Shown here piece after piece: positions 58,344-64,000 of a DNA stretch of 64,000 nucleotides; the stretch's first letter is position 1; every line of letters starts with the position of its first letter. The stretch covers positions 22,924-86,923 of the forward strand of contig QCGY01000005.1 in the NCBI GenBank assembly GCA_003279715.1. Direction: 5' to 3'. The notes below the pieces were generated by a model. That model saw only the letters and a program-made list of their open reading frames with translations, made no database searches and was not told the origin of the DNA. This DNA is from Pelagibacteraceae bacterium AG-390-D18. Its GTDB lineage: Bacteria > Pseudomonadota > Alphaproteobacteria > Pelagibacterales > Pelagibacteraceae. The position numbers and the translations under genes were made by a program.

Positions 58344-58949
58344 ATGAATAATTTAGAAGATTTAGAAAAAAAAATAAATTCAGAGTTAACTACTAAAATC
58401 AATAGCACTCAAATTAAACATGATCAGTTATATATTGAAATAGATAAAGATGATTTAATTGATGTAACACTTTTATTAAAAACAAATAAAGAAACTAAAT
58501 TTAGACAACTGGTAGATGTTACTGTTGTAGATTATCCAGAAAATAGCCAAAGATTTAAGATGGTTTATTTATTTTTAAGTCATGAATTCAATCAAAGAAT
58601 TATTTTGAGTTATTTTATAAATGAAAATGAAATAATTCCATCATTAACAACTATTTTTCCAGCAGCTAATTGGATGGAAAGAGAAGTTTTTGATATGTAT
58701 GGTGTGTCATTTAAAGATCATCCAGATCTAAGAAGAATATTAACAGACTATGGTTTTGAGGGGCATCCTTTAAGAAAAGATTTCCCTTTAACTGGGCATA
58801 GCGAAGTTCGGTATAGTGAAGAACATAAAAAAGTTATTAGTGAACCGGTAAAATTAGAGCAAAATTATAGAAACTTTGATTATGAAAGTCCTTGGGAAGG
58901 AACGAAATATATTAAAGAAGAAATAGACAATAATGACAAAAAAAATTAA
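58344..58949 (+). CDS. nuoC: NADH-quinone oxidoreductase subunit C
   Basis: [44 protein letters not shown]. Confidence 0.97.
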   Translation: MNNLEDLEKKINSELTTKINSTQIKHDQLYIEIDKDDLIDVTLLLKTNKETKFRQLVDVTVVDYPENSQRFKMVYLFLSHEFNQRIILSYFINENEIIPSLTTIFPAANWMEREVFDMYGVSFKDHPDLRRILTDYGFEGHPLRKDFPLTGHSEVRYSEEHKKVISEPVKLEQNYRNFDYESPWEGTKYIKEEIDNNDKKN

Positions 58950-60108
58950 AAATTTAAATTTAAATTTTGGACCTCAGCATCCAGCTGCTCATGGAGTTCT
59001 TAGATTAATTTTAGAATTAGATGGGGAAGTTGTTGAAAAAGCAGATCCACATATAGGTCTGCTTCATAGAGGAACTGAAAAATTAATTGAAAATAAAACT
59101 TATATGCAAGCCGTTCCTTATTTTGATCGCCTAGATTATGTTGCTCCAATGAACCAAGAGCATGCTTTTGCTCTAGCTGTTGAAAAGATATTAAATATTG
59201 ATGTACCAATTAGAGCACAATACATAAGAGTAATTTTTTGTGAGATAGGAAGAATCTTAAGTCATATTTTAAATGTGACAACACAAGCTTTAGATGTTGG
59301 CGCTTTAACACCTTCTTTATGGGGATTTGAAGAAAGAGAAACATTAATGACTTTTTACGAAAGAGCCTCTGGTTCTAGACTTCATGCGAATTACTTTAGA
59401 GCAGGAGGAGTTCATCAAGATCTTCCTAGTGGACTTGAAAATGATATAGAAAAATTTTGTGAAACATTCCCCAAAATTATTGATGATTTGGAAAGTCTTT
59501 TGACTGATAATAGAATTTTTAAACAAAGAAATGTTGATATTGGAATTGTATCAAAACAAGATGCTTTAGATTATTCATTTTCAGGCGTTATGGTTAGAGG
59601 ATCTGGTGTGCCGTGGGATTTAAGAAAATCTCAACCATATGATTGTTATGATCAATTAAATTTTAAAATTCCTGTTGGTAAAAATGGAGATTGTTATGAT
59701 CGTTATTTATGTCGAATTGAAGAAATGAAAGAGAGTGTTTCTATAATCAAACAATGTCTTTCAAAAATGGAAAAAGGACCAATTAAATCTTTAGATGGAA
59801 AAATAAGTCCCCCACCTAAAAAGGATATCAAACAATCTATGGAAGCTTTAATTCATCATTTTAAACTTTTTACAGAAGGTTATAGAGTTCCAAAAGATGA
59901 AATTTATACTGCTGTAGAAGCGCCAAAAGGTGAATTTGGTGTATATCTAATTTCTGACGGTTCAAGCAAACCATATAAATGTAAAATTAGAGCACCTGGA
60001 TTTTCACATCTTCAAGCTATGGATTATTTAATAAAAGGACACATGTTAGCTGATGTACCTGCTGTATTAGGGTCTATGGATATAGTTTTTGGAGAGGTTG
60101 ACAGATGA
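58933..60108 (+). CDS. nuoD: NADH-quinone oxidoreductase subunit D
   Basis: [24 protein letters not shown]...[12 protein letters not shown]...[19 protein letters not shown]. Confidence 0.98.
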   Translation: MTKKIKNLNLNFGPQHPAAHGVLRLILELDGEVVEKADPHIGLLHRGTEKLIENKTYMQAVPYFDRLDYVAPMNQEHAFALAVEKILNIDVPIRAQYIRVIFCEIGRILSHILNVTTQALDVGALTPSLWGFEERETLMTFYERASGSRLHANYFRAGGVHQDLPSGLENDIEKFCETFPKIIDDLESLLTDNRIFKQRNVDIGIVSKQDALDYSFSGVMVRGSGVPWDLRKSQPYDCYDQLNFKIPVGKNGDCYDRYLCRIEEMKESVSIIKQCLSKMEKGPIKSLDGKISPPPKKDIKQSMEALIHHFKLFTEGYRVPKDEIYTAVEAPKGEFGVYLISDGSSKPYKCKIRAPGFSHLQAMDYLIKGHMLADVPAVLGSMDIVFGEVDR

Positions 60109-60713
60109 GTTTAAGAAGACCAGCAAAAGATCAACCAGAAACTTTTGAATTTAACGCTTCATCATTAGAAGCAGCCAAAACTATAGTTTCAAATTATCCT
60201 ATAGGAAAACAACAAAGTGCTGTTATGGCTCTGTTATATATAGCTCAAAAGCAAAATAATAATTGGATACCATTAGCTGCAATGAAGTACATAGCTAAAT
60301 TTTTAGAGATGCCATACATCAAAGTTTATGAAGTTGCTACTTTTTACACGATGTATAATCTATCTCCTGTTGGAAAATATTTTGTACAAGTTTGTACAAC
60401 TACCCCATGCATGATTAGAGGAGCCAACAAGTTAGTTGAAGCATGTAAAGAAAAAATTTCTGAGAATGAATCAGAGCTATCATCTGATAAAAGCTGTTCT
60501 TGGATGGAAGTAGAGTGTCTTGGAGCGTGTGTAAACGCACCTATGATGCAGATTAATGATGACTATTATGAAGATCTTGATAAAGGAAAAACTTTAGAAA
60601 TCTTAGATCAAATTTTAAGTGGTAAAACACCAAAACCAGGATCTTATAGAGGACGCGTAAATAATGAACCTGAAAATAATAGAAAAACATTGATGGATTT
60701 AAAAAATGCTTAA
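60105..60713 (+). CDS. nuoE: NADH-quinone oxidoreductase subunit E
   Basis: [31 protein letters not shown]...[23 protein letters not shown]. Confidence 0.96.
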   Translation: MSLRRPAKDQPETFEFNASSLEAAKTIVSNYPIGKQQSAVMALLYIAQKQNNNWIPLAAMKYIAKFLEMPYIKVYEVATFYTMYNLSPVGKYFVQVCTTTPCMIRGANKLVEACKEKISENESELSSDKSCSWMEVECLGACVNAPMMQINDDYYEDLDKGKTLEILDQILSGKTPKPGSYRGRVNNEPENNRKTLMDLKNA

Positions 60714-62037
60714 AGATAAAGATAGAATTTTTCAAAACCTATACAATGATATGGGATCGGATGTTTCTTCGTCTCAGAAAAGAGGAGATTGGGTTAATAC
60801 TAAAGAATTAACAGATAAAGGAAGAGATTGGATAATTAATGAAATTAAATCCTCACAATTAAGAGGAAGAGGTGGAGCGGGATTTCCAACTGGGTTGAAA
60901 TGGTCTTTTGCACCAAAAGAGGTTGGGTCAAGACCTCATTATTTAGTAATTAATGGTGATGAATCTGAACCAGGCACATGTAAAGATAGAGATATCATAA
61001 GATTTGAACCCCATAAGTTAATAGAAGGTTGTTTAATTGCTTCTTACGCTGTTCAAGCACATGTTTGTTATATTTATATTAGAGGTGAATATTTTGTTGA
61101 TGGTCAAAAACTTCAATCTGCAATAGATGAAGCTTATGAAAAAAAATTGATTGGTAAAAATGCAGCTGGTACTGGATGGGACTTAGATATTTATATTCAT
61201 TATGGTGCTGGTGCATATATATGTGGTGAAGAAACTGCCTTACTTGAAAGTATAGAGGGAAAAAAAGGTCAACCAAGATTAAAACCTCCTTTTCCAGCTT
61301 TAATAGGCCTTTATGGATGCCCAACAATTATTAATAATGTTGAGACTATAGCGGTAGTTCCTACTATTTTAAGACGTAGTGGAGAGTGGTTTGCCTCTTT
61401 AGGTAGAGAAAAAAATACAGGTACTAAAATTTTTTGTATTTCAGGAAATGTAAATAATCCATGTAATGTTGAGGAAGAAATGAATATTTCTTTAAAAGAA
61501 TTAATCGAAGTTCATGCTGGTGGTGTTATTGGTGGTTGGGACAATTTACAAGCTGTAATTCCTGGTGGTTCATCAATGCCTTTAATACCCAAAGAAAAAT
61601 GTGAAACATTAACTATGGATTTTGATTCATTGATGGCTGAGAAAAGTGGACTAGGTACTGCTGGGATAGTTGTAATAAATAAAGATCAAGACATTATTAA
61701 ATGCATGGCAAGAATTGCTAGATTTTATAAACACGAAAGTTGCGGTCAATGCACACCATGTAGAGAAGGATCTGGATGGATGTGGAGAATGTTAGAACGT
61801 ATGGCAAAAGGTGAAGCAACAAAAGATGAAGTTGACATGTTAGGTGATGTGACAAATCAAATAGCTGGCCACACTATATGTGCATTTGGAGAAGGCTCTT
61901 CTTGGCCCGTACAGGGATTGTTGAGACATTTTAAAAAAGAAATTGAAGATAGAAATAACTTAAGTCCTATTCATGAGAAAAAAAATAACATTCCCTATTT
62001 AGTCGATCAACACTTATTAGATAAAAAAAATGCTTAA
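60706..62037 (+). CDS. nuoF: NADH-quinone oxidoreductase subunit F
   Basis: [66 protein letters not shown]. Confidence 0.98.
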   Translation: MLKDKDRIFQNLYNDMGSDVSSSQKRGDWVNTKELTDKGRDWIINEIKSSQLRGRGGAGFPTGLKWSFAPKEVGSRPHYLVINGDESEPGTCKDRDIIRFEPHKLIEGCLIASYAVQAHVCYIYIRGEYFVDGQKLQSAIDEAYEKKLIGKNAAGTGWDLDIYIHYGAGAYICGEETALLESIEGKKGQPRLKPPFPALIGLYGCPTIINNVETIAVVPTILRRSGEWFASLGREKNTGTKIFCISGNVNNPCNVEEEMNISLKELIEVHAGGVIGGWDNLQAVIPGGSSMPLIPKEKCETLTMDFDSLMAEKSGLGTAGIVVINKDQDIIKCMARIARFYKHESCGQCTPCREGSGWMWRMLERMAKGEATKDEVDMLGDVTNQIAGHTICAFGEGSSWPVQGLLRHFKKEIEDRNNLSPIHEKKNNIPYLVDQHLLDKKNA

Positions 62038-64000
62038 ACTTAGAGTAAATGATATTGATGTAGAAGTTGAAGAGGGTTTAACAGTTCTTCAAGCGTGTGA
62101 AAAAGCAGGAGTTGAAATTCCTAGGTTTTGTTATCACGAAAAACTTTCCATAGCAGGAAATTGCAGAATGTGTTTAGTTGAAATGGAAAAATCTCCAAAA
62201 CCAGTAGCTTCTTGTGCAATGCCTGCAGCAGAAGGGATGAATATAAAAACAAATACACCCTTTGTTGAAAAAGCAAGAAAAGGTGTAATGGAATTTTTAC
62301 TAGCTAACCATCCTCTAGATTGTCCAGTTTGTGACCAAGGTGGAGAATGCGATCTTCAGGATCAATCAATGTTTTATGGGGTAGATAAATCAAGATTCAA
62401 AGAAAATAAAAGATCTGTTCCTGAAAAAAATATGGGTCCTTTAATTAAAACTCAAATGACAAGATGTATCCATTGTACGCGATGTGTAAGGTTTGCTACG
62501 GAAATAGCAGGTGTTCCAGAAATTGGTGCAATTGGTAGAGGAGAAGATATGCAAATCACAACTTATTTAGAGCAATCAATGCAATCTGAGCTTTCTGCGA
62601 ACGTAGTAGATTTATGTCCTGTTGGTGCATTAACTTCAAAACCATATGTATTTGAAGCAAGACCTTGGGAACTCAAAAAGACTGAGTCCATAGATGTTAT
62701 GGATGCTGTTGGATCTAATATAAGAGTTGATACCTATGACTGGGAAGTAAAAAGAATATTACCAATTATTAATGAAGATATTAATGAAGAGTGGATTTCA
62801 GATAAGACAAGATATGCTTGTGATGGTCTTTTAAATCAAAGATTAGATACACCTTTTATTAAATATAATGGAAAATTTGAAAAAGCTTCGTGGGAAGAAG
62901 TTTATAAAATTATTAAATCAAAATTTGAAAATACTTCAAAACAAAAAGTTTGTGGTTTTGTTGGTGATTTAACAAACATGGAAACAAGTTATATTTTTAA
63001 AGAATTTTTTGATCGAACGTTAGATATACAAAATTATGAGTCTAGATCAGATAATCGATTTATTGATACAAATAAAAGAGAAAACTATTTATTTAATTCT
63101 TCTATTAATGGAATTGAAGATTCTGATTTAATTTTTCTAATCGGAACAAATCCTAGATATGAGGCAACTATATTAAATGCAAGAATTAGAAAATCTTATT
63201 TAAGTAATAGCACTGAAGTTATTTCATTAAATGATTTAGGTGATTTAACTTTTCCTTATAAAAGCTTAGATAGCCAGACTCAAACATTAAATGATATATT
63301 TGAAGGCAATCATAAAATTTCTAAAAAGATTATAGCCGCAAATAAACCAATGATAATACTTGGAGAGTCATTGCTAAATTTAAAATCTTCAAAATATTTC
63401 TTTAACAAGATTAAAGAATTTCTTATTAAAAATAACAAAACCAATGAAGAATGGAATTCATTTAATATTTTATCCACTGATGCATCAACAGTTGGTAATT
63501 TTGATCTAGGTGTAGTTAATGAAGGAAACAATTTATTAGAAGATCTAAAAAATCATAAATTTGATATTGTTTATTTAGTAGGGCAAGACAATCTAAGTTT
63601 TGATAAGAAAGATGAATTCATAATTTATCAAGGAAGCCATGGTGATAAAGGAGCTGAAATGGCAGACATTATTTTACCAGGATCAGCTTATACTGAGCAA
63701 GATGGTTATTTTACAAATTTAGAAGGAAATCTTCAAAAAGCTTATAAAGCCTCATATCCACCAGGAGATGCAAAAGAAGATTGGCAAATCTTTAATGAGC
63801 TTGCCGAAGTTATGAATAATAGAAAATTGTTTAATGACAAGGATGAATTAGAAAGCAGCATGATTAATCATCTAAATTTACAAAAAGAAAAACAGAATAG
63901 TGTAGTTGATCAAAATAAGGATATTAAATCAGATAATTTTCAAAATGAGACTTTAAAGGTTAACGTTAAAGATTATTATTTTTCTAATGTTATTGCTAGA
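62030..64000 (+). CDS. nuoG: NADH-quinone oxidoreductase subunit G, 3' truncated by window; not in supplied track
   Basis: ATG at 62030 opens [54 protein letters not shown]...[16 protein letters not shown]...[11 protein letters not shown]; frame stays open to 64000. Confidence 0.96.
   Translation, partial: MLKLRVNDIDVEVEEGLTVLQACEKAGVEIPRFCYHEKLSIAGNCRMCLVEMEKSPKPVASCAMPAAEGMNIKTNTPFVEKARKGVMEFLLANHPLDCPVCDQGGECDLQDQSMFYGVDKSRFKENKRSVPEKNMGPLIKTQMTRCIHCTRCVRFATEIAGVPEIGAIGRGEDMQITTYLEQSMQSELSANVVDLCPVGALTSKPYVFEARPWELKKTESIDVMDAVGSNIRVDTYDWEVKRILPIINEDINEEWISDKTRYACDGLLNQRLDTPFIKYNGKFEKASWEEVYKIIKSKFENTSKQKVCGFVGDLTNMETSYIFKEFFDRTLDIQNYESRSDNRFIDTNKRENYLFNSSINGIEDSDLIFLIGTNPRYEATILNARIRKSYLSNSTEVISLNDLGDLTFPYKSLDSQTQTLNDIFEGNHKISKKIIAANKPMIILGESLLNLKSSKYFFNKIKEFLIKNNKTNEEWNSFNILSTDASTVGNFDLGVVNEGNNLLEDLKNHKFDIVYLVGQDNLSFDKKDEFIIYQGSHGDKGAEMADIILPGSAYTEQDGYFTNLEGNLQKAYKASYPPGDAKEDWQIFNELAEVMNNRKLFNDKDELESSMINHLNLQKEKQNSVVDQNKDIKSDNFQNETLKVNVKDYYFSNVIAR

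Noticed and set aside
1-64000. CRISPR arrays, transposons or prophage
   Set aside because: No regularly spaced repeats, transposase, integrase or phage structural genes were found in the ORFs or intergenic sequence.

Overview
AT-rich, very gene-dense alphaproteobacterial window. It is most consistent with a SAR11/Candidatus Pelagibacter-type genome, judged from gene content (aprMBA, TRAP transporters, tiny intergenic gaps, lon-tRNA-nuo); no database search was run. From left to right it contains: the 3' end of an HU gene; two tandem amt ammonium transporters; a peroxiredoxin and two glycan genes; small metabolic genes (cysQ-like, mnmA, recX, cystathionine lyase, pabB/A/C); a roughly 9 kb organosulfonate/sulfite region (aprM-aprB-aprA, an unknown 116-aa ORF, a TauE/SafE permease, a YeiH-type exporter, suyAB, xsc); gmd; an oxidoreductase/dioxygenase/BVMO accessory stretch; an uncharacterised catabolic cluster with a TRAP transporter and an HxlR regulator; a housekeeping block (tRNA-Leu, tig, clpP, clpX, lon, tRNA-Val, tRNA-Asp); and nuoA-nuoG, with nuoG running off the right edge. 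No CRISPR array, IS element, prophage or rRNA was seen. The most interesting items are the sulfonate/sulfite island with its unknown small proteins, an FKBP-rhodanese fusion lacking the catalytic Cys, a near-perfect HxlR-type operator, palindrome-rich divergent promoters, candidate leaderless genes, and several small ORFs missing from the supplied track.
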